Positions 45,450 to 55,238 of a stretch of 64,000 nucleotides of DNA are shown piece after piece; positions within the stretch are counted from its first letter, which is position 1; the number at the start of each line of letters is the position of its first letter. The notes beneath the pieces are model-generated. The model was not told where the DNA came from. It did no database searches and worked only from the letters and a program-made list of their open reading frames with translations. Origin of the DNA: Emiliania huxleyi CCMP1516 (Eukaryota > Haptophyta > Isochrysidales > Noelaerhabdaceae); NCBI RefSeq assembly GCF_000372725.1, contig NW_005200803.1:199035-263034 (forward strand), written 5' to 3'. A program made the translations under genes and the position numbers.

Positions 45450-46272
45450 ATGGCTTTCATGCGCGTGGATCTCCTCGCCTCGGCGTTCGTGCTCGCCTCG
45501 GCGGTACGCCGCAACGCGCGCGTGCGCTTGCCCGCGCCAGCGCTCAGCTCTCCGCGCTTGTTTCGCAGGCGAAGGACCCCAAGGTCACCAACAGGGTCTT
45601 CTTTGACATCGAGATCGATGGCGAGCCGTCGGGCCGCATCGTGATGGGCCTCTATGGCAAAACCGTGCCGAAGACGGTGGAGAACTTCCGCGCGCTGTGC
45701 ACGGGCGAGAAGGGCACGGGCGAGAGCAGCAAGCCGCTTCACTACAAGGGTTCGGTCTTCCACCGCGTCATCCCGCAATTCATGCTGCAGGGCGGTGACT
45801 TCACGACAGGCGACGGCAGCGGCGGCGAGTCCATCTACGGCGGAAGTTCCCCGACGAGAACTTCAAGCTCAAGCACACCGGCCTTTCGATGCACGATGGC
45901 CAACGCCGGCCCGGACACCAACGGCAGCCACAGTTCTTCATCACCACCGTCGCGACTCGGTGGCTCGACGGCAGGCACGTCGTCTTCGGCAAGGTGATCG
46001 AGGGCATGGACATCGTCAAGGCCGTCGAGGCTGTGGACACCGTGGAAGGCAACTGCCTCGACGGCGCATCCGACAAAGTTAAATTGTTCCGAGGCCGCTA
46101 CAAGCATGAGCCCGCCCTGCTTGCCAGCGGTGTTTTCAAGTTGGAGCAGATCATGTCTCTCTACACCATCCCGCACGGCCCCGAAATGGAAGCAGACGCC
46201 GAAAAGTACGCCAACGAGGCCTACTTCACCATCGGCATGCCTCTCAGCGAATGTCTTTTGTATTGCCGATAA
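45450..46272 (+). CDS. Secretory-pathway cyclophilin (peptidyl-prolyl isomerase) with frame slips
   Basis: Exon 1 (45450-45503) encodes a signal peptide, [18 protein letters not shown]. After a GT-AG intron, exon 2 (from 45569) encodes [33 protein letters not shown] and the active-site region [17 protein letters not shown]. The rest of the domain is present but moves between frames three times: [12 protein letters not shown], then [11 protein letters not shown], then [20 protein letters not shown]. The slips correspond to one missing base near 45851, about 7 extra bases near 45893 and 2 extra near 45934. The conserved residues Arg, Phe, Gln, Trp and His are recoverable, so either draft errors or a recent pseudogene. 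Cyclophilin B-type enzymes fold proteins in the ER. After KAVEAVDT comes an unusual tail of about 65 residues ([16 protein letters not shown]) not found in the family. Confidence 0.8.
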
Positions 46273-48268
46273 CGGAGTATGGAGTCAGGCGTAGACGATG
46301 TCGGGCTTCACTCGCCCCTACTCGGCGACTACACCGCCACCGAAGCGCCGCCTAACACACCGCACGGGGCGCAAGGAAGCTCGACCACACCGTCTGGCCT
46401 GCCGCAGCCGACATACAGCGAATATTGTGCACCGAACGCATGCTAATGAGGGGGGGGTCCGATCCCCCACGACGTTATGGAACATGCTCCCCACCGCGGG
46501 GGGAGCAAGAGATGATCTCGAAGAGGGAACGCGAACCTCCCTCGAGCTTTGAGGGGAGTGAGTGTGTGTGTGTGTGTGTGTGTGTGGCCGTTATCCGTTA
46601 GTGCGGACGTCGCCGCGGCTCTCTGCCGCGGCGGCTGCTGCGCGCACGCGGCGGCGCCGCTCTCTCGCGAGACGGCTGGCGACGCGGCTCGCCGCCGACG
46701 TACGGTGCGCTCGTCCGACGGTCCGCAGCGTGGCGTGCGCGGCGCTGCGCGCCGCTCTGCGAGCGCTTCTGCGCCTGCACTGCCTGTCTCTGTTGCTGCT
46801 GCTGGTGGTGGTGCTGCTGCTGCTGGTGCAGATGCTGCTGCTGGCGCGGCGCGGCTCTGCGACTGGGCTCGACGCGCGCGTCGCGAGCGTCTGACGCGGC
46901 GGGCGGCGTCGGGCAGGTGCGCTTCTCTCTCGGGTGGTGGTGGTGCTGCTGCTGCTGCTGGTGGTGGTGCAGATGCTGCTGCTGGTGCGGCGCGGCTCTC
47001 CGACTCGACCCGGTGCGCGCGTCGCGGCTATCTGACGCGGCGGGCGGCGTCGCGGGCGGCAGCGGTGGCGGCTCGCGGGTGGAGGTGGAGGCTGGAGGCG
47101 TGGTGGGTCTTTAAGTTTATTTCATGATGGACTACGAGGACCGGGGGTCAACCGGGAGGCAGGGGGTCAACCAGGCGACGGAGGACCGTGGGCCATCGCG
47201 GGGACCAGCCCGCCCGGAGGGCGCGCTGGGCAGATCCGGATGGTCTTCACGCCGGTGGGAGGCACCGAGGCGTCTGGGACGCTCAGCTCTACCTTAAGCT
47301 CCTGAGGGGCGCGTGGTTGTAACCACGTAGTAGGACTACAGCCCACCACAGACACCCTCCCCCACTCCTCACGTGTGTTCACACCCTCACCCTCTCCTCT
47401 CTCCTCTCTCTCTCTCTCTCTCCTCTCTCTCCTCTTGTCTGTGCTGTCTGCCTGACTCAGGTACTCAATCTGCCGATGCGTGATTGTGTGTGGGCTGCTC
47501 CGAAGGGGCCCTCTGTGCGATCCGACGGGTAGGGGGGCTGTGCCCGGGCGGTGTCCGGTGTGGAGTCCCCTTCTGATCCCGCCTGGGATGTTGGGTGTGA
47601 GGTTGTGGCGGCTTCGATCCCAAGGGGGGGAGCTGATCCCACTCAATAACCAACTCTCAGGGGCAGTAGGTGGGCGAGCTTCAGGCACGCTCATCTCGAT
47701 CGTCAAGGCGTAGCTACGCGCGGTCTTCCGCGGGGGGAGCTGCGTCGACGGGTGCGGGACCGCGGCGCAGCCAGTGCCGCGGCGAGGCCTCCGGCTGTTT
47801 GCGGCGGGCGGCTTGCTGCTCGCGGCGATGGCGAAAAACTCGTCTCGCCACACGCCAAGGGCTTATGCTCTGGCGAGACGTGAGGCGCATGCGCCCAGGA
47901 GGGGAGGGGGCATGTGTAACGACACTGCTAGAGATGCCTTTCGGGGCCCAGAGATAAAACTTCTGTGATGCCATGCGTGACCTAGTAGTGTCCCAAGCTA
48001 TGGGCGTGTCCACGTTGGAGCCAGGTGTGGTGTGGGCGCGAGAATAGCTCCGCCGTTCATGGAGGCAACCGATGCGAGTCGACTGGTGTGTGTCGTCGTG
48101 GTTTCGTATCAAGAATACTCACTCACTCACTCACTTTGAGGGGAGCGACGAGGATCAGAGGGAGCGAAGGAGAACCTTCCATATGAGCTGATATTGTGGG
48201 GAACCAATTCTGACCACTCGGGTCACGGGTGACAGATCCCCCCCCGAGTCTGTAACGACTCGAGAGAT
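46273..48268. other. No firmly assignable gene; tandem repeat at about 46795-47055
   Basis: A 141-bp unit rich in CTGCTG/GTGGTG ending CTGACGCGGCGGGCGGCG occurs twice (end motif at 46891 and 47032). Short GT (46559-46585) and CT (47398-47435) tracts are present. On the minus strand, 47800-47167 has frame pieces IEMSVPEARPPTAPESW and VELSVPDASVPPTGVKTIRI that look related to each other, separated by a probable intron; family unknown. Confidence 0.4.
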
Positions 48269-48836
48269 TACGGGGTGTGGACCGAGACCGTGAGTTGACC
48301 AGGGGTTGTGCGCCGGGCCCTCCTGCTCGGCTCCAGCGAGTAGACAAGTGTTACCATCAACAGAGGAGAAGGATCTGACCTCGGGGCTGATGTGACCAAG
48401 CGCTGGTAGCGTGGTTTTACCTCACACCCATGGTCTCACAGTGTGCCAGCAGTCGCCGAGCAGTGTCGCTCACACATGCGCCGCAGCACAAGTGACTGAG
48501 GGCCAGTGAGGGCGAGCCCATCGCTGTCACAGCTGTGGCAGCCGCACAGTAGGCTGTGTCAGCTGTGCAGAGTGTGTGAGCAGCAGAGGAGCTGCTCTCC
48601 AGGCTTCTGTCGCAAGGAGCTGCATGCCACCGAAAGCGCTGTCGAGGTTTGCCGAGCGCGGCGCAGGTTGGAGGACACCGTCACCGACGAGCGCGTTGGA
48701 GTATTCACTCCGGACAAAGACGGCGGCACGCACACGAGCTGCGGCCGTGTGGCCGTCATAGCGGCGAGGCGCGGAACCGTCTGTGGCAAAGTGGGTCGCG
48801 TCCCCCGATTTCCGTCAACTCACGGACACGGTCCTT
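48269..48836. mobile_element. Second, half-length copy of the 36530-37701 element
   Basis: Inverted relative to 37155-37701, including one full terminal repeat (TACGGGGTGTGG ... GCTCGGCTCCAGCGAG) and the Cys-rich frame LCQLCRVCEQQRSCSPGFC. Homology stops near 48836, without the second terminal repeat, so this copy is truncated. It abuts the 3' side of the minus-strand gene at 48840-50248. Confidence 0.75.
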
Positions 48837-48839
48837 CCC

Positions 48840-50248
48840 CCGTACCTGACCTTAAGAGGCGCAGCGCGGGCACGAGGCGCAGCCCGACGCGACGCACGTC
48901 GGGGTCGGCGCTCGCGCGCGCGAACCGCCCGGCGGCCGAAGATGGCCCGCTGCCCTCTGCCGCCCCCTCCGCCGGCCGACCGCGCGCAGCGCCTCGTCGA
49001 GCGCCGCGGCCCTGGCCGAGCCGCGCAGGGGCGGCGCAGCTCCAACCGGCGCGGGTGCAACCATGTTCATCTCTCCGAGCAGGCTCGCGAGGCGCTCGTC
49101 CGCCGCCGCGTGCCTGCAGCAAAGGGGGCGCGGTGGTCCAACGCGGCGCGTTACCACGTCAGCAGGGGGGGGGGGGGGGGGGAAGGGGGGCACGGCCGCC
49201 GCCTCCGCGCCTGCCCAGCCTCGCCGCCGCCTCGGCCGCCGCCGCCTGCCCCTCCCACCGCTCCGCCTGCTCCCTCGCGATCGGGGCGAGCCGTCGCGCC
49301 CGCGCGTGCGCCTCGTTGCGCGAGTGCTTCCCGATGGCCCGCCTGCTCGCGCCGCGCGCCTGCGGACACGCCTCCGACATGTCCTGGACGTGTCCCTTGA
49401 TTGCGCGCGCGGCCCGCCCCGCCGCGCCCGTGCAGGCGAGGGTGGGTGTGTGGTGCGAGCAGGCGGGTCGTGGTTCGGCGGGGCGGTCGGTGTGGAGTGC
49501 ACACGGGTGCAAGAGGTGGCAGCAGGAGTGTCGCTCGAGAGAGAGGTGGGGAGTGGGGGGTGGGAGAGAGAGGTGGGGAGTGGGGGTGGGCGGAGAGCGT
49601 CCGGGTTCGGCGAGGAGGGGGCGGGCAGGGAGAGGGGAGATCGCGGGGAGATCGCGCCTTTGCAGACAAGACCGCGTGCGGCGCCGACGCAGGAGAGTTG
49701 GCTGGGCAGCGTGGAGGAGGCGCCAGCCACGTCCCGCGGCGAGCTGGCCGCCTCGGCTTGGCCGCGCAAGCGCCGCCGCCGCCCGCGCCGCCGCCGCCCG
49801 CGCCGCCGCCGATTGCAGCGATCGTCGCCTCTCCGCCGAGCCAAGCGCTCAGCTGCCACGCATGCATGTGCCAGTCGGCAAGGGCGGCGACCGCATGGCC
49901 GGCAGCACCAGCGCCAGCGCCGGCGCCGTCTCCACGCGCGCTGAGCGTCGCACGCCTGCTGAGCGTCGGCCACTCGGGTATAGTGGCCGCGCTTCGTGGA
50001 GAAAGCACCCGGGGCGTGGGAGGCGCGCTGCCCTCGCCTGTCGCCACGCCGGCGGGCAGCCAGTCGGCAAGCGACGGCAGCTTGTCCTGCTGCCTTGGAC
50101 TGAGCGACGTCTGCGCGATAGCGTCGGCGAGGTCATCCTCCGCACTCACGACAGCGTCCGCCGCGGCGGAGACCTCGTCCCGGATCTGAGCGGGGAAGAG
50201 CAGGCCGTCGTCGAGGCCAAAGCGCCGCGTGAGGTCAGCGATGAACAT
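48840..50248 (-). CDS. Unrecognised helical protein, spliced
   Basis: Starts at an ATG at 50248: MFIADLTRRFGLDDGLLFPA, then QIRDEVSAAADAVVSAEDDL. Acidic and helical, it runs to about 49730 with Gly/Ala-rich linkers. After a probable intron (about 49650-49450, purine-rich), further helical pieces lie at 49420-49200 (KHSRNEAHARARRLAPIARE, EQAERWEGQAAAAEAAARL) and near 49110-49020 (ADERLASLLGEMN). The pattern suggests coiled-coil regions. I do not recognise a family and the exon limits are uncertain. A G-run at 49161-49179 lies within the presumed intron. Confidence 0.45.
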
Positions 50249-50286
50249 TTCGAGGTTTGAGCTGGTCACGGACCCCTCACCAACGT

Positions 50287-51219
50287 TAGAGACGAACAGT
50301 CGTTGTCTCTATACTAGCAGGTTGGCTCGCTAGTCGCTCGCCGGCCCGCGCAGCACGCGCGGGCCTTTTTTGTGGTCGGATGTTGGTCGTCTCGAATTTG
50401 ATCGTGGGCAGGGCGTGAGAAAGCTGGACGGCTCGGTCGATGCGAGCCACCAGCTCGTGAGCGACGGGCGCGACGGGTTCCTCGGCGTAGGCTTGGGCGT
50501 GGTGAGCAGCGCCGGCGAGAGAGGGACGGCATGCGGCTCCCAAACGAGCCGCACGAGCTTCATCTGGGCCGCCGAGGCCACCTCCTTGGTCGCGGTGGCG
50601 GGCGTGAAGGCGAGGTGGGCCGAGGCAAGCGCTGAACGTGCCGTGCCGCCTTGCGCCCCTGAGGAGGGACGAGTGTGTGGGGAGCCACGGGCGGGGGGAG
50701 GGCACCCCCACGAGGGGCTGCGCTGACGCCGCCTGCCACCCCACGCACGCCACTGACGCTGTGGGGCCGGCACGATCGAACGCGCTGGTCGGGCGGGCCG
50801 TCTGAGTCGCCCAAGCGGTGCTCTGCCGGCCGGTGGACGCGAGGGTGGCCCAAGAGGGCTCAAAGTACGGAGCCGATACCCGGCCGTCCCGGACGCCTGG
50901 CACGCGGGCCAATGGTCCAGCCGTCCTGTGCAAGTCAGCAACCTCGGTCACCTCCCTTGATTGAACGAGAGCTCTCTCTCCGGCTCTCCGCTCTCGCTTC
51001 GCGCTTCGCCCTCATGCGCGACGCAATTTCGCTAATCTCGACAGTCACTAATAGACAACAACGAACCGCCAACCACGTAGTACACCGATATTCACCCGCG
51101 CACACCTAAATCTCGCTAGCAAGTGGACGCGAGCTCTCTCCTACGACCTTCGACCTATATACGGTGTACATACGGGCACTCGACATATTCTTCGCCGGTT
51201 TCTCGCTCACCGCTCCTCG
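50287..51219. other. No assignable gene
   Basis: Three frames stay open over 50330-50940 on both strands, which reflects base composition; none shows a family motif. The 3' flank of the flavohemoglobin gene lies here. Confidence 0.4.
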
Positions 51220-52497
51220 CTAATTTGGCTGCGCCAAAGCTGGGCCAAAGACATCGAGATGGATGCTCCGCGCGCCCGCCGCCTTGAGCGCCGCGGACAT
51301 GTCCGCGAGGAAGGGCGGCGGGCCGCAGAGGAAGAAGTCGCATTCCGCCAGGTACGGCTTGAGGGCGCCCTCCACGAGCGCTGCCGCCTCTGGCCGCCCG
51401 CCCGCGTCTGTGTAGTGGAAATGCGTCCCGGCACTGCTAGCCTCCATCTCCTTCCGAAAGGGGTGCGCCGCCTCGTCCCTGTCTATGTGCAGGACGAACT
51501 TGACCTGCTCGGGCGCACTGTCGAGAAAGCACTTCATCGGCGTCGCGCCCACCCCTGCCGAGCAGAGCACCGCCGGGCGGCCACTCAACTTGAACGTGCC
51601 AAAAGGTGCGGAGACGCCGACGACGTCGCCCTCCTTCATGCCGTGGAGGGCGGAGGAGACGAAGCCGCCCTCGACAAGTTTCGGGCAGCACTGCAGGTAG
51701 TCCTTGCCGGGCGCGTTCGTCACGGTGTAGTGGCGTGGCGTCGAGCCCTGCTTGTGCAGGTGCAGCGTCAGGAACTGGCCTGGCGTGAAGTCGATTGGTC
51801 CGGCGCCGTCGACAGGCTTGAAGGTGAGCTCCACGCAGTCCGTCGCGACGCGCCGGGTCCCAGCCACCCTGAAGTCCTTCACCCCCTTCCAGCCGCCACG
51901 CCGCCCCGCCGACTCGGCGTAGAGCTTTGCCTCCAGCTCACAAAGGTTCTTGGCGAGAGCAAGCACGGCCTCGCTCCAACCCTCGCCAACCTCTGGCGTG
52001 ACAGCGTCGCCCATGACGTGCCCGATAGACTCCATCAGGTTCTGGTGCACGATCGAGTAGTGGCGCGGCTTGACGCCGAGGCCGCAGTGTTTGTGAGCGA
52101 TGATCTCCAGCGCCCCCGTCAGCTTGGACAGGTCGTCGATGGAGGTGGCGTAGGCTACGACTGCGTTGGCCAGCGCCATGCGCTGCAACGGCGGCTCCTT
52201 GAACTGATTGGCCGGGTTGAAGAAGGCCTTTGCTTCAGGGCTGTTGCTGAACATGCGAGGGTAGAAGTCGTCGACGATCTCTCTCACCTTGGGTGCGACC
52301 GCCGGTGCTGTCGCCTTGACGATCGCGGCGAAGGGGCAGCCAGACATAGTCACCGCCGGAGACGTCGACTTGACGATTGCGGTGGAGGGACAGCCAGACA
52401 TGGTGTCTGCCAGAGATGTCGAGTAGCCGATCGCGGCGGAGGGGCAGCTAGACATGGCGCGGTGGCTAACGAGCCGGACGCCGCGCATGGAGGTCAT
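51220..52497 (-). CDS. hmp: Flavohemoglobin (nitric oxide dioxygenase)
   Basis: A single-exon 425-residue protein. The globin domain shows FYPRMFSNSPEAKAFFN (Tyr B10), NPANQFK (Gln E7 region) and IAHKHCGLGVKPRHYSIV with the proximal His. The reductase half has GGWKGVKDFRV, FTPGQFLTLHL, the FAD motif RHYTVTNAP, the NAD site CSAGVGATPMKCF, and the C-terminal FFLCGPPPFLADM and DVFGP. The enzyme converts NO, O2 and NAD(P)H to nitrate. The ATG at 52497 is used; further in-frame ATGs begin each of three 18-residue repeats (MSSCPSAAI..., MSGCPSTAIVKSTSPAVT, MSGCPFAAIVKATAPAV) at 52455, 52401 and 52347, a triplication of helix A. No clear organelle leader, so probably cytosolic. It is intronless while its neighbours are intron-rich, consistent with bacterial ancestry. 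It is divergent from NirK. Confidence 0.95.
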   Translation of the reverse strand: MTSMRGVRLVSHRAMSSCPSAAIGYSTSLADTMSGCPSTAIVKSTSPAVTMSGCPFAAIVKATAPAVAPKVREIVDDFYPRMFSNSPEAKAFFNPANQFKEPPLQRMALANAVVAYATSIDDLSKLTGALEIIAHKHCGLGVKPRHYSIVHQNLMESIGHVMGDAVTPEVGEGWSEAVLALAKNLCELEAKLYAESAGRRGGWKGVKDFRVAGTRRVATDCVELTFKPVDGAGPIDFTPGQFLTLHLHKQGSTPRHYTVTNAPGKDYLQCCPKLVEGGFVSSALHGMKEGDVVGVSAPFGTFKLSGRPAVLCSAGVGATPMKCFLDSAPEQVKFVLHIDRDEAAHPFRKEMEASSAGTHFHYTDAGGRPEAAALVEGALKPYLAECDFFLCGPPPFLADMSAALKAAGARSIHLDVFGPALAQPN

Positions 52498-53169
52498 GGG
52501 TGAGGTCAAAGGCCGGCAAGGAGATTGCTGACACGTTCAGGCAGGACGTGTTGGCGGCTTTATGCAAGATAAAAAAATCGTAACGTGGGTGCAAGTGTCA
52601 AGCGTTGAGCACCGGTGTCTCTGGGAATGGTAATAGTATTCCGCATTCATTGCGAGGGCGGACGGTCTCGGGAACCGTACCCATACTACTCAAAAGTACA
52701 ATATCTACCACACACAAAGCATGCAGCAGGGCGATAGGCGAATCCATCCCGCCTCGCAAGACGAGACTCACACGTGCGGCGCGCTCGCCGCAGGTCGGCG
52801 TGCGGAGCGTCGGGCATCGGCTCGCCATCCCGGGAGCTTGCCTTGAGCGGCCCGGGCTGGGACCGACCGCGGGAGGCTGCCTGCCTGCACCAACCAACCA
52901 ACGGACATGAGCGATCCGCAGTCGTCGAAGCGCCGCCCCCCCCCCCCCTGCTAGTGTCTGTCGTCGTTCCTACCCCTGATCCTACCCCACGGCTAACGCT
53001 AATGTCTGTCATCTCCAGCGCACAAAAGAAAAATCTGGCCCCCCGCAGGAAACCGGCGCTCAACCAACACCCCCTTGTTACACCCCACCACCCGAGCTGC
53101 AGCAGGTGAGGAAGCTGTCCGCGTCTCTGCTCGGCACGCAGTGGGCCGGGATCGAGTCGCCCCCCGCCA
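52498..53169. promoter_or_regulatory. Shared divergent intergenic region between flavohemoglobin and NirK
   Basis: 672 bp separate the two start codons, so the promoters of both genes must lie here or be shared. It contains an A-run at about 52571-52577, CAACCAACCAACG at 52894-52906, a C-run at about 52934-52947 and a CTAGTGTCTGTC-type segment similar to 18820. No known NO-responsive site can be identified by eye. Confidence 0.5.
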
Positions 53170-54949
53170 ATGCGCCGGAGTGTTTTGCGGATTCGCTCAC
53201 TCACTGCCGCTGCGGCCTTGTCCGCCGGCTCCACCCTCCGCTGCGAGCCCTCCGCTCCCTCAGCAGCCAAGCAGCAGGAGCGCGCGTCGAAGAGTCGCGC
53301 CATGCAGCAGGAGGTTTCGGCCGCCGAGAATAGCGGTGCGGCCCGCTTCAACGCCGCCCAGAACCCGTCCACCTTCCGCGTCGACGTCTCTGTTCAAGCC
53401 GAGCCGGAGGTCGCCGCGGCGAAGCGCTTTGAAGAGGAGCTGGACAACGCTCTCGATCACCACGCAAAGCTTACCAAGGCCTACTCGCCACCGTCCCTGA
53501 CTCTCCCACTCGCCACCGTCCCTGACGACTGCTACCAGCATGGCGGCCGCCCTCACCGCGCCTCCCCCCGTCCTCAAGGTTGACGCCGTCCGTGTGGCCG
53601 CCATCGAGGCGCTGCCGCGCATCAAGGCGCCCCTCACCATGGCGCCCCACGTGCCGCCGCCCATTGAGCGGAGAACGCCGGCCCGCCTCGTCGTCGACTT
53701 GTACAGCACGGAGAAGACGATGCCTGTGTCGCCATCCTGCAAGTACCCGTTCTGGACTTTCAACGACGGCGTGCCGGGGCCGATGATCCGGGCCCGCGTC
53801 GGGGACGTGCTCGAGGTACCTACGGCCGCCTCTCCGCCGTAGCCCTTCTCCTCTCGGTCGCCCCCTCCGCGCCGCGGCCCTGACCCCCGACCCGCCTCCA
53901 CCAGGTGAACTACACGAATCGGGCCGAGTCGGGCATGGCGCACAACATCGACCTGCATAGCGTGGTGGGCCCAGGCGGCGGGGGCCCGTGCCTGTATGCG
54001 GAGCAGGACGAGACCAAGACAGGCATTTTCAAGTGCACCTCGCCTGGGCTGTTCGTGTACCACTGCGCGGCTGCGCCTGTGCCGGTCCACATTGCGAACG
54101 GCATCGCGCGCCGCCTGCCCCGCCGAAGCCCCGGCCTCCCCACCCGCAGCGCTGCGGCGGTGGGCGCCACCCCTACTAGTCGGCATCTCCCTTCTCTTAC
54201 CAGGCACCCACCCCTCGCCGCAGGCATGTTTGGCCTCGTGCTTGTGGAGCCAGAGGGCGGGCTGCCCTCCCCACCGCCACACCGCCTCTGCCTGCTCACC
54301 GCCACGCCCGAAACGCCTCGCGAAGGCGCTCTCACCGAAGCGTGCGGCGCGCCGCCTCCGCGCAGGCGGCCTTCCTCCGGTGGACCGAGAATTCTACGTG
54401 GTGCAGCACGAAGTGTACTCCGCCGAGGACGAGGAGGGGTCGAGTGTGCTGGAGCTCGACTACGAGGCGGGGCTGCGGGAGAGTCCGACGTATGTGGTCT
54501 TCAACGGCCGGGAGGGTGCATTGACCGAGAGGCCGCTGATGGCGAAGCAGGGCGAGCGCGTGAGGATCTACTTCGGCAACGCCGGGCCCAACCTGATCTC
54601 GAGCCTCCACGTGATCGGCGCGATCTTTGACAAGGCCACGTCGTGCTAGTTGCGGGTGGGGCCCGAGGTTTCGAATTAAGTTGCCTATTACTGCTAGGTC
54701 TATCGCGAGGGCGACCTGATCTCGCCGCCGGCGCGGGGTATCGGTGTCACGGCGGTTCCTGCTGCGGGTACCACCGTGGTCGAGTTTGACGCACTCGTAC
54801 CCGGCAGCTACACCCTGGTGGACCACAGCATATTCCGCATCGACAAGGGCGCCGTGGGCTTTCTGAAGGTGAAGGGCGAACCGAGGCCCGACCTGTACGA
54901 CTCCAAGGAGATGAAGGTGTACTGCGATGGGTGCAAGCTGCACTCGTGA
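53170..54949 (+). CDS. nirK: Copper-containing nitrite reductase, mitochondrion-type leader
   Basis: Six exons join in frame: 53170-53478, 53579-53815, 53905-54100, 54224-54256, 54366-54634, 54698-54949; 431 residues. Four of five introns are GC-AG. The leader MRRSVLRIRSLTAAAALSAG is Arg/Ser/Ala-rich without acidic residues, as in mitochondrial presequences. The two cupredoxin domains match AniA-type NirK: KAPLTMAPHVPPPIERR, YPFWTFNDGVPGPMIR, MAHNIDLHSV (type 1 His, catalytic Asp, type 2 His), YHCAAAPVPVHIANGM (type 2 His, type 1 Cys, His, Met; the Met codon comes from the tiny 33-nt exon 4), VVFNGREGAL, SSLHVIGAIFD (catalytic His) and LVDHSIFR (type 2 His). All copper ligands are therefore intact. 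The enzyme reduces nitrite to NO. Ancestry is bacterial, but the introns show long residence in the nucleus. About 670 bp from the divergent flavohemoglobin. Confidence 0.95.
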
Positions 54950-55067
54950 GAGGGGGAATTGATTGATGGGAAGGCGAAACACAGTCCGACCAACGACTGG
55001 GACACCAACGCGTTATGGGTAACATGAGCTGAGAGAAACTTCGCACTGAGCGAGTAAATTCTTTTTT

Positions 55068-55131
55068 CGCACGACACTGGGCACGGGACTGGCGCGCACT
55101 GGCACTAACACAGGTACACCAGTGTCGTGCG
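55068..55131. repeat. Fold-back repeat with 13-bp arms; 34-nt relative at 63238-63272
   Basis: CGCACGACACTGG (55068-55080) and its exact complement (55119-55131) enclose 38 bases. The complement of 55068-55101 recurs at 63238-63272 with one mismatch, next to the start of the F-box/RCC1 gene. Both sites are bordered by AAATTCTTT(TTT)CG, which also occurs at 17638 and 17957. Confidence 0.7.
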
Positions 55132-55238
55132 AGTAAGTTTCATGTAAAATTTTCTGCTTGAATTCTTTTTTCGACGCGTCCCGCCACCCAACCGCGTCCG
55201 AGTCGGGCTGAGCGGTCCGGAGTGCGGGTGGGCAAGCC

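Noticed and set aside
50286-50951. Gene on either strand at 50286-50951
   Set aside because: Three frames are open together, as expected from base composition, and none shows splice-compatible conserved motifs.
51259-52503. Plus-strand 414-codon frame
   Set aside because: Antisense shadow of the flavohemoglobin gene, which has all family motifs.
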